Source: G965225705 sp965225705 (GTDB lineage Bacteria; Pseudomonadota; Alphaproteobacteria; Caulobacterales; Maricaulaceae). From it: DNA of 64,000 nt. How positions within the stretch are numbered: position 1 is the first letter of the stretch; each line of letters begins with the position of its first letter. The notes under the pieces are model-generated. The model had not been told where the DNA came from and made no database searches. It saw only the letters and a list, made by a program, of their open reading frames with translations. The position numbers and the translations under genes are program-made. This document shows, piece after piece, positions 53,318 to 62,719 of this stretch. Location: positions 1,612,001-1,676,000 of the forward strand of contig OZ245325.1 in the NCBI GenBank assembly GCA_965225705.1. The letters run 5' to 3'.

Positions 53318-55999
53318 TCAAAAACGCTCAAGAAGACGTTCAAGATAATCCCGTTCTTCCCCGGATCTGTCCTGTTCTGAAGCTCTCCTACGAATTTCAT
53401 CAAGAATTTCACGGGATCGTTTAAGTTTTTTCTGATCAGGAATGGTCATATTTTGGGACTTAGAGCTCCCCCGTCCAAGAGGATCATCGCCCCGGACCGT
53501 CTCCCCCTTTCCCCTGCCCTTGCCGTCTTTATCAAGCTCTGCCAAAGCTTCACGGGAAAGATTTTCTGCGGCCTGACGCAGGGATTCCAGAGCTTCCGCC
53601 TGATCAGCACGTGCCATGTCCTTCTGCCCCTGTTTTAAAGCCCGGGCTGCCTTGCGCATGGCACGTGCAGCCTTATCAAGGTTATCTCCGGCGTTTTCCT
53701 TTTGATAAGTCTTGGCCTTCTCTTCTAAAGCGCGGGCAAGACCCTGTGCCTGCTCAGCAAGCTTTTCCTGACGAAGAGAATCTGCACCTTTTTCACCCTG
53801 AAGAGTGGAGCCGTCTTTACGATCAGACCGATCACTCTGCCGCGGCGCTCCCCCTTTTTTTATCTGCTCATCTGAGGGATTATGGTCGGAAGTTTCTATA
53901 TCGGACCGGGCCTGTTGACCTCCCCCTTTCTCCTGCCGTGGGGCCTGCGCTGCCTGACCTTTCTGACCTTCACCAGACTTAGAAGAAGGAAATTTCTCTC
54001 CCATAAGTTCACGCTGTCTGGCAATGACATCAGCAAGCTTATCAAGAGCCTCGGCCAGGTCTTTATCAAGGGGCGGCGGTGTTCCATTTCCTTCACCTTC
54101 TCCAAACATCAAACGAAGCTGCATCCTCCGCAATTTTTCTGTTAACCGGGCCACAGCCTGGCGTGCATCACGATTTTGGCCAAGACGGGCTGTCTCCTCA
54201 ATAGCTTTGAGAAGTTCAGAAATTTGATCTTCTTTCATCACCCCTCCCCCTGAACCAGCTCCTTTGGTAACATCATAACGGCCTTCCTTAAGGGCACGGC
54301 GTTTAAGCAGCTCAAAATAACGCTCAACAGAATCCTGGTAACGCTTCATAAGAGCCTGAAGCTCTTTCCAGGATGCCCCAAGGGCTAAAGCCTGTTTCAA
54401 AGCTTTTTCAGCTTCGTCAAGAGCAGTCTGTGCATCTGCCAGGCTACCAAGTTCAGCCCGCAGAGCCATCTGCCACAACCCCTTTTCCAGACCGTCAAGC
54501 TCCCGCCTGTTCTCCGCACGCCTGAGACGTGCCAAAGCATGCGTTAAACCAAGATAAAGGGCTGTGTCATGAGACCAGATCTCCGGTGCATCCATGACAG
54601 CACTCAACAAAGCTTCAAATCTTTTGATGTTTTGAGGGGCACGTCCCAGGCGGCGGAAAGACTGATCTTCAGAATCAAAAACAGGTCTTAGAGCCAGAAA
54701 CTCTCCCGTCAAAGCCGGAAGAGATGGAAGAGGTGCATACTCTTCCTTTGTGTCCATAAACAAACGACGCTGCTCTATAATGGCTTTTGCTAGAGGCTGT
54801 AAAAAAAGCCGTTCGGGAAGACGGAATATAACGGGTGCACTTTCCGCCCTCTGTCCTGCTGTATCATGTGCTACGAGCCTCAGCTCAACTTTCTGCCCGG
54901 CCCAAATATGATCGACAAGGTTAAGACGTGTCGTCGCAGATGTTATCTGTTTTGGGTTTTGGGCAAGGATCTCAAGGGGGTAGGTTTCATGTTCTCCCGG
55001 TCCGCTTTCCTGATCCGCAGTCTTGATGTTAAGGGTTAATTTTTCAAGACCATAATCATCCTGAGCTGTATAGGTTATCAGTAAAGCACCCAGTTTATCT
55101 TCTGATGGTGTCTCAGCAAAGGCAATATGGGGCGGGGTATCTTCACGTATTTTAAGGGTAAAAGCCCTGTGTGTTCCGGCACTGGACAAGCGGACCCTGG
55201 CATGTTCTGTAAGGAGAAAATGGGCCTCAAACCCAGTCTCCCCCAAAGGGGTAACCTTCACAGGAATTTTATGCTTTTCTCCACGTACATGAACAGAAGG
55301 TCTGTGCTGTGTTCCTGAAAAGCGCACTGTGAAGGAGGCATGCTGAGGAACCTCAAAAATCTTTCTTTCTGCAAGGGCTTCGCTTGTCAGGAAAAGGGGA
55401 GGCTGGCCTGTATAGGATGGTGGCTCAATCCAGGCTTCTATACCAATATGTGTACCAGAAGGCGGTAACCAGGTCAGTTGAAATGCCCTTAAAAGCCTGT
55501 CTGGTGCTTTTGCCCCCATAAAGAAAAGAAGCAGACAAAGGGCTAAAAGAAAAGCTGCTCCTAAAGCATAAGAATCAGATTTTATAACAGAAGGATAAGG
55601 AGGCCGCAGGCGCAGATTGTGTATCCTTGTTTGGGCAAGGGCCTGATGCCGTCGCCAAAGGGCGCGGCTTAGAGAATCTGTCTGGACAGCTTCGTCATGG
55701 AGAGCCTCCAGAGGCCGGCAGGCAAACCCTGAATCTTCTTCAAGACGTCTGTCAACATGTCTGAAGGAGGGGAGAGTAAAATATCGCCGTCTGCGCCAGA
55801 GCACAAAACCTGCACCCGTAAGACAGAGGAATAGAACAAAAAGCCGCCATGGATCTCCCAAAGCATCAAAAACCCCCATAAGGGCCAAAAGACTATACAC
55901 TCCGGGAAAGCTCGCCGCCAGCAAAGCCGTGGGGGCCGCTTGCTCCCACAACAAAAAAATACATGTTAAAAAGCGCTGAGCGTGTTTTTTGTTCTTCAT
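53318..55999 (-). CDS. DUF4175 (TIGR02302) membrane protein
   Basis: The large protein (about 893 residues from ATG 55999; a GTG at 56023 is the alternative) matches the TIGR02302 family of alphaproteobacteria. It has two TM helices near the N-terminus and a third near residue 150 (YALGAAFLLALCLLLFFMG). A beta-rich periplasmic-like middle part contains TYTAQDDYGLEKLTLNIK. The long helical, Q/E/K-rich C-terminal third has coiled-coil character, including SRALWRRHQALAQ-type and LEEKAKTYQKENAGDN segments. The function is unknown. It is frequently placed near lysA and argH in relatives, which are absent here. A low-complexity charged region lies around residues 680-780. Confidence 0.9.
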   Translation of the reverse strand: MKNKKHAQRFLTCIFLLWEQAAPTALLAASFPGVYSLLALMGVFDALGDPWRLFVLFLCLTGAGFVLWRRRRYFTLPSFRHVDRRLEEDSGFACRPLEALHDEAVQTDSLSRALWRRHQALAQTRIHNLRLRPPYPSVIKSDSYALGAAFLLALCLLLFFMGAKAPDRLLRAFQLTWLPPSGTHIGIEAWIEPPSYTGQPPLFLTSEALAERKIFEVPQHASFTVRFSGTQHRPSVHVRGEKHKIPVKVTPLGETGFEAHFLLTEHARVRLSSAGTHRAFTLKIREDTPPHIAFAETPSEDKLGALLITYTAQDDYGLEKLTLNIKTADQESGPGEHETYPLEILAQNPKQITSATTRLNLVDHIWAGQKVELRLVAHDTAGQRAESAPVIFRLPERLFLQPLAKAIIEQRRLFMDTKEEYAPLPSLPALTGEFLALRPVFDSEDQSFRRLGRAPQNIKRFEALLSAVMDAPEIWSHDTALYLGLTHALARLRRAENRRELDGLEKGLWQMALRAELGSLADAQTALDEAEKALKQALALGASWKELQALMKRYQDSVERYFELLKRRALKEGRYDVTKGAGSGGGVMKEDQISELLKAIEETARLGQNRDARQAVARLTEKLRRMQLRLMFGEGEGNGTPPPLDKDLAEALDKLADVIARQRELMGEKFPSSKSGEGQKGQAAQAPRQEKGGGQQARSDIETSDHNPSDEQIKKGGAPRQSDRSDRKDGSTLQGEKGADSLRQEKLAEQAQGLARALEEKAKTYQKENAGDNLDKAARAMRKAARALKQGQKDMARADQAEALESLRQAAENLSREALAELDKDGKGRGKGETVRGDDPLGRGSSKSQNMTIPDQKKLKRSREILDEIRRRASEQDRSGEERDYLERLLERF

Positions 56000-56280
56000 A
56001 CCGGATTCCAGTATACGCTTCACTCCCTTAAAAAATCAAGAAGAGGCTCCGCCCTCTTTTCAGCTTAAACCTGAACTTCTCTGCTCTCTGTCCACTGGAA
56101 TCAGAAGTTTTTATTCTTTGCTCCTGTCTTCTGTTCATGCAGAATTTAAGAGTAAAAGCTGTATACAGACTTTTTCCAGGATCTTTTGTGAACCCCTCAC
56201 CTCATATCTACAGGCATGCCACCGTCACAAGCCCTTTTAGCTATATTTAAGATTAATATACTCTCGTCTTCCACGAACAT

Positions 56281-56312
56281 AAAAAAATGGCCTGGCTTAA
56301 AAAGCCAGGCCA
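56281..56312 (-). terminator. Strong terminator of the OmpA-like gene
   Basis: On the minus strand TGGCCTGGCTT pairs perfectly with AAGCCAGGCCA (11 bp, 3-nt loop; 56288-56312) and is followed by seven T (56281-56287). It lies about 30 bp after the stop codon of the OmpA-like gene. Confidence 0.95.
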
Positions 56313-56342
56313 CTCTTTATCTAAACTAAAAAACTAAGCTTT

Positions 56343-57434
56343 TTAGTATGTAGGTGCAGGCTGAAGTGTAATAAGAACTTCAGAACGTCTGTTCAAAGGC
56401 TCACGCACACCATCTGGTGTTTGTACAGCAAGATATTCTTTATCCTTACCAAAACCTTTTACCATAATGTTACTGGCAGGAACACCAAGCCTGATAAGCT
56501 CGTCACGAACAGAATTGGCACGACGAACAGAAAGCTTCTGGTTATACGCTTTTGTTCCAACCGTATCAGTGAATCCATCCACCTGAAGTGTGATGATAGA
56601 ACATTTTGGCTCAGACATAGCTTTCTCAGCTGCTGTTATAACAGTGTCAGAAGCCTGTTGTGTAAGATTGCTCTTATCAAAACCGAAATACACCACAAAG
56701 GCCACATCTTCACACGCCAAAGGAGCAGGCGGTGGAGGCGGTGGTGGTGGAGGCGGTGGTGGTGGAGGCGGTGGTGGTGGAGGCGGTGGTGGTGGAGCAC
56801 CAAACTGATACCTTAAACCAAGAAAAATATCATGAGAACGATATTTATCCAGCTCAAGCTTTTTACCGCCACCGTTAAACTCATTCTTAAGAGTATTAAA
56901 GAAGCGATACTCCAGATCCATAAACAGGTTGTCTGTCAGCTTATAGCCAACACCCGCAATCAGTTGCCAGGCAAAAGCACCATCTTTATCTTTAATGCTG
57001 ATAAGATCACGCCCTGGAATTGCCGGTGCGTAGAAGTGGCCGCTTTGACGACCATAACCAACACCTGCACCCAGATAAGGCTGAACTTTACCCTGACGAT
57101 TGAAATCATAAAGAGCATTCAGCATAAGAGACCAGGAACGGATCTTGGAAGAAGTTTGATCCAAACGGGCAATCTTACCTGTTTTGTTATAACGATGTGT
57201 AAAATCAAGCTCTGTCCGCCAGCCGCTGTCAAAAGAATAGCCAACGCCCACAGATTCACGCAAGCTCCATTTACTCTTCAGCTTACCAGATAAAGCACCT
57301 GTAACTTTAGGGCTTTGAAGTTTGCCGTAACCAATATTGGCACGTGCATACCAGCTTCCCTGATCGGCGCTGGCCAGCGTAGGCATAGCCAAAAAAGAAC
57401 CGACGGCAGCTGCCATTAACAGTTTTCTTTTCAT
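56343..57434 (-). CDS. OmpA-family outer membrane protein with polyproline linker
   Basis: The 363-residue protein has a signal peptide (cleavage near ASA-DQ) and an eight-strand OmpA-type barrel (about residues 25-215, e.g. GSWYARANIGYGKLQ and FMDLEYRFFNTLKNEF). A run of about two dozen prolines then precedes a C-terminal OmpA peptidoglycan-binding domain. The latter has VYFGFDKSNLTQQA, DGFTDTVGTKAYNQKLSVRR and GKDKEYLAV, including the diaminopimelate-binding Asp and Arg. GGAGG lies 5-6 nt before ATG 57434. The linker is encoded by a 15-bp tandem repeat and may vary in length between strains. A strong terminator follows, fitting a highly expressed porin-like structural protein. Confidence 0.95.
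   Translation of the reverse strand: MKRKLLMAAAVGSFLAMPTLASADQGSWYARANIGYGKLQSPKVTGALSGKLKSKWSLRESVGVGYSFDSGWRTELDFTHRYNKTGKIARLDQTSSKIRSWSLMLNALYDFNRQGKVQPYLGAGVGYGRQSGHFYAPAIPGRDLISIKDKDGAFAWQLIAGVGYKLTDNLFMDLEYRFFNTLKNEFNGGGKKLELDKYRSHDIFLGLRYQFGAPPPPPPPPPPPPPPPPPPPPPPPAPLACEDVAFVVYFGFDKSNLTQQASDTVITAAEKAMSEPKCSIITLQVDGFTDTVGTKAYNQKLSVRRANSVRDELIRLGVPASNIMVKGFGKDKEYLAVQTPDGVREPLNRRSEVLITLQPAPTY
56734..56793. repeat. 15-bp tandem repeat (four copies) encoding polyproline
   Basis: GGAGGCGGTGGTGGT is repeated four times exactly (56734-56793), plus partial copies on both sides. On the minus strand each unit encodes five prolines in the OmpA-like linker. Because the unit is a multiple of three, changes of copy number keep the frame. 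Confidence 0.95.
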
Positions 57435-57645
57435 TATTCCCTCCAAAGACGATAAAATGTCTTATTTGGTTTTAAAGATTTAAACAGAATAAAGCCGTTT
57501 AAAGGAACGGCACGGGCTATTTTAAATCATACCTTTTCCCAAAAATCTAGAAAAAAAATCTCTTTTTTTTGAACACCTCCCAGATGTTGCAAAAAAAACA
57601 CATGCCTTAACTTAAAAAAAATATGCCATATTAAGGAAAGTCCTC

Positions 57646-58860
57646 CTAAAGAACGCTTTTAGAGCGCAATTCCTTAATCTTCTCTGCATCAAGGCCAATT
57701 TCTTTCTGGAGAATGTCCTCTGTATGCTGGCCTAAAACAGGCGGCGCCTGACGCAAAGACAAAGCCCCCGCGTAGAGCAAAGGTGATTCCGGGAATAATC
57801 CTGCACCCCCAAGGGCATGCTGCGCCTCCACGCAGGCTTTGCGTGCCTTTGCCTGGGGATGATCAAACACATCTTCCACAGAGCGTATACGTCCACAGGG
57901 AACATCCGCCTGCTTCAAAAGTGAGATCCAGTCTTCCACTCTTTTTGTTTTGGTCTTTTCAGATATCACAGATGATAAAACCGCATGATGACGCACACGG
58001 GATTCATTGGTAGAAAAACGCGAATCCCGGGCAAGATCATCAAGCTCTAAAACCTTAAGGAGTCGCCCAAACTGACCATCATTGCCAACAGCAATAATGA
58101 AAAACGCATCGCTTGCCGGAAAAGCTTCATAAGGTGCGATATTGGGATGCCTGTTCCCCAGACGTTGAGGTGCATCCCCACTCACCAAATAATTTGTGGC
58201 CTGATTGGCAAGGGCAGCAGTGAGACAATCAAACAAAGCAAGATCCAGATACCGGCCCCTGCCATCACGTTCCCGTGCTGTAAGGGCAGCCCCTATAGCT
58301 GTTGCAGCATAAAGGCCCGTGATAAGATCCGCCACAGCAACACCGGTTTTTAAAGGTTGTCCCCCATCCTCATCAGGAAACCCCGTCACCGACATATAGC
58401 CGGCCTCCCCCTGAATCATAAAATCATAACCCGGCAGATCCTTACAGGGGCCGGTCTGGCCAAAGCCGGTTATCGAGCAATAAACAAGGCGGGGATTAAT
58501 GCCTTTAAGAGTTTCGTAATCCAAACCATAATGCGCAAGCCCGCCGGGTTTAAAATTTTCAAGGACAACATCACATGTTTGAGCAAGCTGATGAAGAATA
58601 TCCTGTCCTTCAGGTTTTTGGAAATCCACCGTGATAGAGCGTTTGTTACGGTTAGCCGCAAGAAAGTAAGCGGCATCTCCTTCCTCCCCTGTCTCAGAGG
58701 TTAAAAAAGGTGGGCCCCAGTGGCGTGTATCATCGCCCTGTCCCGGACGCTCTACTTTAATGACATCTGCCCCAAGATCCGCCAGAGTCTGACTTGCCCA
58801 GGGCCCGGCCAGAACGCGGCTTAAATCCAGAACACGAATATGGGACAAAGGTGCTGTCAT
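57646..58860 (-). CDS. CaiB/BaiF family CoA-transferase (likely acting on glutarate)
   Basis: The 404-residue protein is a family III CoA-transferase. Signatures are LDLSRVLAGPWASQTLADLGADVIKVE, NRNKRSITVDFQKPEGQ, and GYDFMIQGEAGYMSVTG with the catalytic Asp; NRHPNIAPYEAF and PCGRIRSVEDVFDHPQ follow. It lies 83 bp after a glutaryl-CoA dehydrogenase gene on the same strand. That pairing matches SUGCT-type succinyl-CoA:glutarate CoA-transferases, so glutarate activation is the best guess. Substrate specificity cannot be read from the motifs alone. Confidence 0.9.
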   Translation of the reverse strand: MTAPLSHIRVLDLSRVLAGPWASQTLADLGADVIKVERPGQGDDTRHWGPPFLTSETGEEGDAAYFLAANRNKRSITVDFQKPEGQDILHQLAQTCDVVLENFKPGGLAHYGLDYETLKGINPRLVYCSITGFGQTGPCKDLPGYDFMIQGEAGYMSVTGFPDEDGGQPLKTGVAVADLITGLYAATAIGAALTARERDGRGRYLDLALFDCLTAALANQATNYLVSGDAPQRLGNRHPNIAPYEAFPASDAFFIIAVGNDGQFGRLLKVLELDDLARDSRFSTNESRVRHHAVLSSVISEKTKTKRVEDWISLLKQADVPCGRIRSVEDVFDHPQAKARKACVEAQHALGGAGLFPESPLLYAGALSLRQAPPVLGQHTEDILQKEIGLDAEKIKELRSKSVL

Positions 58861-58943
58861 GATGATCTGTCCCCTTCCTCTTTTCCAGTCTGTATTAACA
58901 ACTCAGACATAAAGGATTAAGTTCCCCGCCCTTCCATCTTGTC

Positions 58944-60161
58944 TTACTGAAAGGCCTGAAGGCCTGTCTGTGCCCTTCCAAGGATGAGGGCATGAATATC
59001 ATGCGTCCCCTCATAGGTGTTCACAGCCTCCAGATTCATCATATGCCGTATGACATGATATTCATCAGCAATGCCATTACCGCCATGTATATCCCGGGCC
59101 TGTCGTGCAATTTCAAGAGCTTTCCCACAATTATTACGTTTAAGAAGGGAGATAGCTTCAGGTGGCGCCTGCCCCGCATCCATAAGACGGCCAAGACGTA
59201 AGGCGGAGGTAAGGCCCAGTGTAATTTCGGTCTGCATATCGGCCAGTTTCTTCTGAATAAGTTGCATAGAAGCCAGAGGTTTCCCGAACTGTTGACGTTC
59301 AAGAGCATAGTCTCGTGCCGCATGCCAGCAGAATTCCGCCGCCCCCAAACTGCCCCATGCGATACCATAACGGGCCTTATTGAGGCACCCAAACGGCCCT
59401 TTCAGCCCTTTGACATGGGGGAGGAGTCTGTCTTCAGGAACAAAAACATCATCAAGAACAATCTGCCCTGTCTCTGACGCTCTGAGAGAAAACTTACCTT
59501 CAAGCTTTGGTGTGGAAAACCCCTTATCATCTCTCTCAACAATAAAGCCTCTGATCACCCCCTCATCATCTTTGGCCCAGACAATGGCAAGATCAGCAAT
59601 GGGGGAATTGGTGATCCATGTTTTTGAACCTGAGAGACGAAAACCTCCTGCCTCTTTACGCGCCCGTGTTGTCATAGAGCCGGGGTCAGAGCCTGCATCA
59701 GGCTCCGTCAGGCCAAAACAGCCCAGCAGGGACCCGGAAGCCAGAGAGGGAAGATAGCGACGACGCTGCTCTTCAGAGCCATAGGCAAAAACAGGGTGGA
59801 TGACGAGAGAGTTTTGTACACTCATTGCAGAACGATAGCCCGAATCAACACGCTCTACAGCGCGCGCAATCAGGCCATAGGCCACATGGTTCATACCTGC
59901 CCCACCATATTCTTCCGGCAGGGTCACGCTGAGAAAGCCCAGCTCCCCAAACTGCGTCATAATGGATCTGTCAAACAGTTCTTTGCGGTTGGCCTCTAAA
60001 ATACCAGGGAAAAGCTTATCCTGACAATAGGATTCTGCGGAATCACGGACAAGACGCTCTTCCTCTGTCAAACTCTCGCCCAAAAACAAAGGATCAGACC
60101 AGTCAAAAACAGCTTTGGGCGTGTGGCCTTCTTCTCTGGCAGAACGTGCAGGATCAGACAT
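58944..60161 (-). CDS. gcdH: Glutaryl-CoA dehydrogenase
   Basis: GcdH oxidises and decarboxylates glutaryl-CoA to crotonyl-CoA, ending lysine and tryptophan breakdown. The 405-residue acyl-CoA dehydrogenase has GCFGLTEPDAGSDPGSM (FAD site), GSKTWITNSPIADLAIVWAK, the GcdH-type substrate Arg in RYGIAWGSLGAAEFC, and the catalytic Glu in NTYEGTHDIHALILGRAQTG. The pattern THDIHALILGRAQTG is diagnostic for GcdH rather than other dehydrogenases. AGGAG is about 9 nt before the ATG. The CaiB-type gene follows, probably in one operon. Confidence 0.94.
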   Translation of the reverse strand: MSDPARSAREEGHTPKAVFDWSDPLFLGESLTEEERLVRDSAESYCQDKLFPGILEANRKELFDRSIMTQFGELGFLSVTLPEEYGGAGMNHVAYGLIARAVERVDSGYRSAMSVQNSLVIHPVFAYGSEEQRRRYLPSLASGSLLGCFGLTEPDAGSDPGSMTTRARKEAGGFRLSGSKTWITNSPIADLAIVWAKDDEGVIRGFIVERDDKGFSTPKLEGKFSLRASETGQIVLDDVFVPEDRLLPHVKGLKGPFGCLNKARYGIAWGSLGAAEFCWHAARDYALERQQFGKPLASMQLIQKKLADMQTEITLGLTSALRLGRLMDAGQAPPEAISLLKRNNCGKALEIARQARDIHGGNGIADEYHVIRHMMNLEAVNTYEGTHDIHALILGRAQTGLQAFQ

Positions 60162-60697
60162 GGTACAGATCTCCTTTATTGTCTACGTGCCCTTCATGGC
60201 CTTGGCAGTCATTTCCGCAGAGCTCACCTTATTTAAAAGGGGCATGATATTGTCTTCACAAAGCAGACGAATATAAGTTTAGAGGAAAGCTTTGTTTTTT
60301 CAAGGCACTATGTCATAATTTAAAACCAACAGGGGAGTAAAGATCTTCACGGGCTTACGCCCCGGGGCCAGGACAACGTCTCCCCTTCTGCTTGTCTCTC
60401 ACCTCAGCTGACAGGAACGTGGGAAGCCTTATCACAGGATCAGTTTTTTCAAAGATATTTGACAATACTCCCCCAAATGCCCTTCTTCCCCTTTTTCTTT
60501 CAGCCCCCCTTTTCTTTCAGGACAACACACGTCATGATAAAGGTCTTTTTTCTTTTCTATAACTTTTTGAATCAGGAATTCACCTTTAAAAAGGCTGCCC
60601 CCCTGAAATCCTCACAGACACCCCCAGCACAACAAAAAAAGGTTTGCAGGAATCAGGGATATCACAAGGGCCAGCTGATATAAAACATGGATCTCAG
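60162..60697. other. Gene-free spacer upstream of gcdH and the hydrolase
   Basis: This 536-bp region between divergent gcdH and hydrolase genes has no credible gene. A GC-rich structure spans 60332-60385: GGGGAG (60332-60337) can pair with CTCCCC (60380-60385), enclosing GGGC-TTAC-GCCC (60351-60362). The remainder includes T/C-rich tracts near 60480-60560. Confidence 0.45.
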
Positions 60698-61672
60698 ATG
60701 CAGGAACACACAAACCTGAAAACACCCCCCCCCTCCCACACCTCTGCACACACATACCCTCTGGCAGGTTTTCAGGGGGCGCTTCCCCCGGCACCGTCCT
60801 GGTTTTCAGATCAGCTTGAGATTCACCCCAAACAGGGACAGGTGAGCATTGCTGACGCCTGTCTTAGCTATCAAACATGGGGAGAGACGGGAAAGCAGGG
60901 CCTCCTGTTTCTTCACGGCGGGCAAGCCTGCCGCCAGTGGTGGGATTTTCTTGCACCCTCTTTTACAAACCATTTTACACCAGCTGCTTTTTGTCTTTCT
61001 GGCATGGGGGATTCGCAATGGCGCCCCGCATATGATCTTGATATTTATGCCGAAGAAGCCCTGGGCGTCATGGAACATTTGAACTTTTTTGATCACCAGC
61101 ATAAGCCTTTGATAGTGGGGCATTCTTTTGGGGGATATGTGGCTTTGAAAGCAGCCCTGTCCTACGGAGAACGTCTCGGAGGTGTTGTGGTGTTAGACAG
61201 CCCCCTGCGATCGTCACGCAATACACAGGATCCCGTACGCAAACGCAGTTTAAAAGTCTATCACAGCCTGACCGACGCCCTGGCCCGTTTTCGTCTTCTT
61301 CCCCCTCAGTCCTGTGAGAATTTCTTCTTACTTGACTATATAGCACGATCGTCTCTCCGTCGGGTTCGCCGCCTTGATGACAGTGTTGGGTGGGTATGGA
61401 AATTTGACCCGGATCTCTGGAGCAAATTTTCCTACGCGCTTGACCCCCCTGAAGACATTGCCACCGCGCTCCCCTGCCCTACTGCCTTTTTAAGGGGGGC
61501 ACGCTCAGCCCTGATGACAGAGGAAATATGGGAGGTGATGGAGGCCAGCCTTCATGCCAACGGCCCTTTTATAACTCTGCCTGAAGCCCGGCACCATGTT
61601 ATGCTGGATCAGCCCTTAGCCCTTATCGGGGCATTAAGGACCCTCTTTTCTGTCTGGCCCCAAAAAGCCTGA
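60698..61672 (+). CDS. Alpha/beta hydrolase
   Basis: The roughly 324-residue protein has the oxyanion segment GLLFLHGGQACRQWWDF, the nucleophile elbow IVGHSFGGYVALKAAL (Ser), the acid-site region LRGARSALMTEE and the catalytic His in ARHHVMLDQP. It lacks a signal peptide. The N-terminal 60 residues are proline-rich and polar. The start is uncertain: ATG 60698 is used, and an ATG at 60644 is in frame; neither has a strong RBS. The substrate is unknown; the fold covers esterases, epoxide hydrolases and C-C hydrolases. Confidence 0.85.
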   Translation: MQEHTNLKTPPPSHTSAHTYPLAGFQGALPPAPSWFSDQLEIHPKQGQVSIADACLSYQTWGETGKQGLLFLHGGQACRQWWDFLAPSFTNHFTPAAFCLSGMGDSQWRPAYDLDIYAEEALGVMEHLNFFDHQHKPLIVGHSFGGYVALKAALSYGERLGGVVVLDSPLRSSRNTQDPVRKRSLKVYHSLTDALARFRLLPPQSCENFFLLDYIARSSLRRVRRLDDSVGWVWKFDPDLWSKFSYALDPPEDIATALPCPTAFLRGARSALMTEEIWEVMEASLHANGPFITLPEARHHVMLDQPLALIGALRTLFSVWPQKA

Positions 61673-61823
61673 CATATTTTTTATCTCCCAAAGGTTCAGG
61701 AGAAGACCGGCCTGCCTGTAGAATATCCCTCTTGCATCTCTTTGCATGATGGTTTAAGGAAGGCCAGAAGAAAACTGAGGCCCTGCCTCTCCCAAGAAAT
61801 ATCCCCTGATGGAATAAGCTATT

Positions 61824-62042
61824 ATGAAAAAAGACATTCACCCCGGCTATCATGATATCAATATTGTTATGACCGACGGGGAAAGCTATACGACCCGCTC
61901 TACCTATCAGAAAGAAGGGGCAACTTTGAAACTGGACATTGATCCTAAAACGCATCCTGCCTGGACCGGGGGCGGACAAAAACTTATTGACCGGGGTGGG
62001 CGTCTCAGCCGCTTCAAGGACAAATTTAAAGGTTTTGTTTAA
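61824..62042 (+). CDS. rpmE: 50S ribosomal protein L31
   Basis: This 72-residue protein is L31 of the large subunit. It matches the family from the N-terminus MKKDIHPGYHDINIVMTDG through TTRSTYQKEG, DIDPKTHPAWTGG and LIDRGGRLSRFKDKF. It lacks the CxxC pairs of the zinc-binding form, as is usual in alphaproteobacteria, so it should not serve as a zinc store. The RBS is weak (GGAA about 9 nt upstream). It follows the hydrolase gene by 150 bp. Confidence 0.97.
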   Translation: MKKDIHPGYHDINIVMTDGESYTTRSTYQKEGATLKLDIDPKTHPAWTGGGQKLIDRGGRLSRFKDKFKGFV

Positions 62043-62719
62043 GGGGTTTCCTCAGTCTCTCTCTGAGATATGAGGTGTAAGGGTGAGATAGTATACCCCT
62101 ATCTTCTCACCCCTAAAAGCGCGTAAATTATATGACGTCAAAAACTATGTCCTGACCATGGCCCGATATAATCTCCGGGAAAACGGTAGTCTCATCCGAG
62201 CTACCACTACGCTGGGTGATAAGGACAGGGGGCGCATCATGGTGCCTTTTCCTGGCTCCGTTCATCAAACTTTTCACACATTTCATGGGCTGACCAGCTT
62301 TGGATGAGCTGGTTTTGGCAAACACCAGAACCGGCTGCCGGACTTAAGGAATTTGCATCCCTGTTTGAGGACTGGGAGCATTTGCAGCAGGAACGCAATT
62401 TGATCAGATTACTTTGAGTGGGTATACACAGTTGTACCAGACTGGTTTACAGACATCTTAGCTGGCTTTCCGGGGTGGCCGGGCAGAAAATAAACTGGCC
62501 CAAAACATTCTTATCTGTTCAGCTGTTTAACCATCAAACGTATCACCGCGGGCGAATTCTGCCATGCTCATACCTTGGGGCTTCAGCCTGACGATACAGA
62601 CCCCCCTTTACACCTGCCCCTTATACCAACGCCTGACCTTAAGGCTGGTTGACTGTGCCCCCTCATCACACTGGACAGTCCAGAGAAGTTTTAAGGAAAA
62701 ACGCCGGACCTGATACAGG
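62043..62719. other. Gene-poor region with possible decayed coding fragments
   Basis: About 680 bp hold no intact gene. Three short plus-strand reading frames look protein-like. They are 62158-62307 (49 codons, with RENGSLIRATTTLGDKDRG), about 62300-62417 (with FWQTPEPAAGLKEFASL) and about 62510-62660 (with ITAGEFCHAHTLGLQPDD). They lie in order but in different frames with stops between. This could be a pseudogene remnant of one gene; I do not recognise the family. A hairpin (GGGTGAGA ... TCTCACCC) near 62080-62112 may end the rpmE transcript. Confidence 0.35.

Noticed and set aside
56421..56816. Glycine- or Trp/Arg-rich ORFs opposite the OmpA-like gene
   Set aside because: They are antisense readings of the polyproline repeat; the opposite strand has signal peptide, barrel and OmpA domain.
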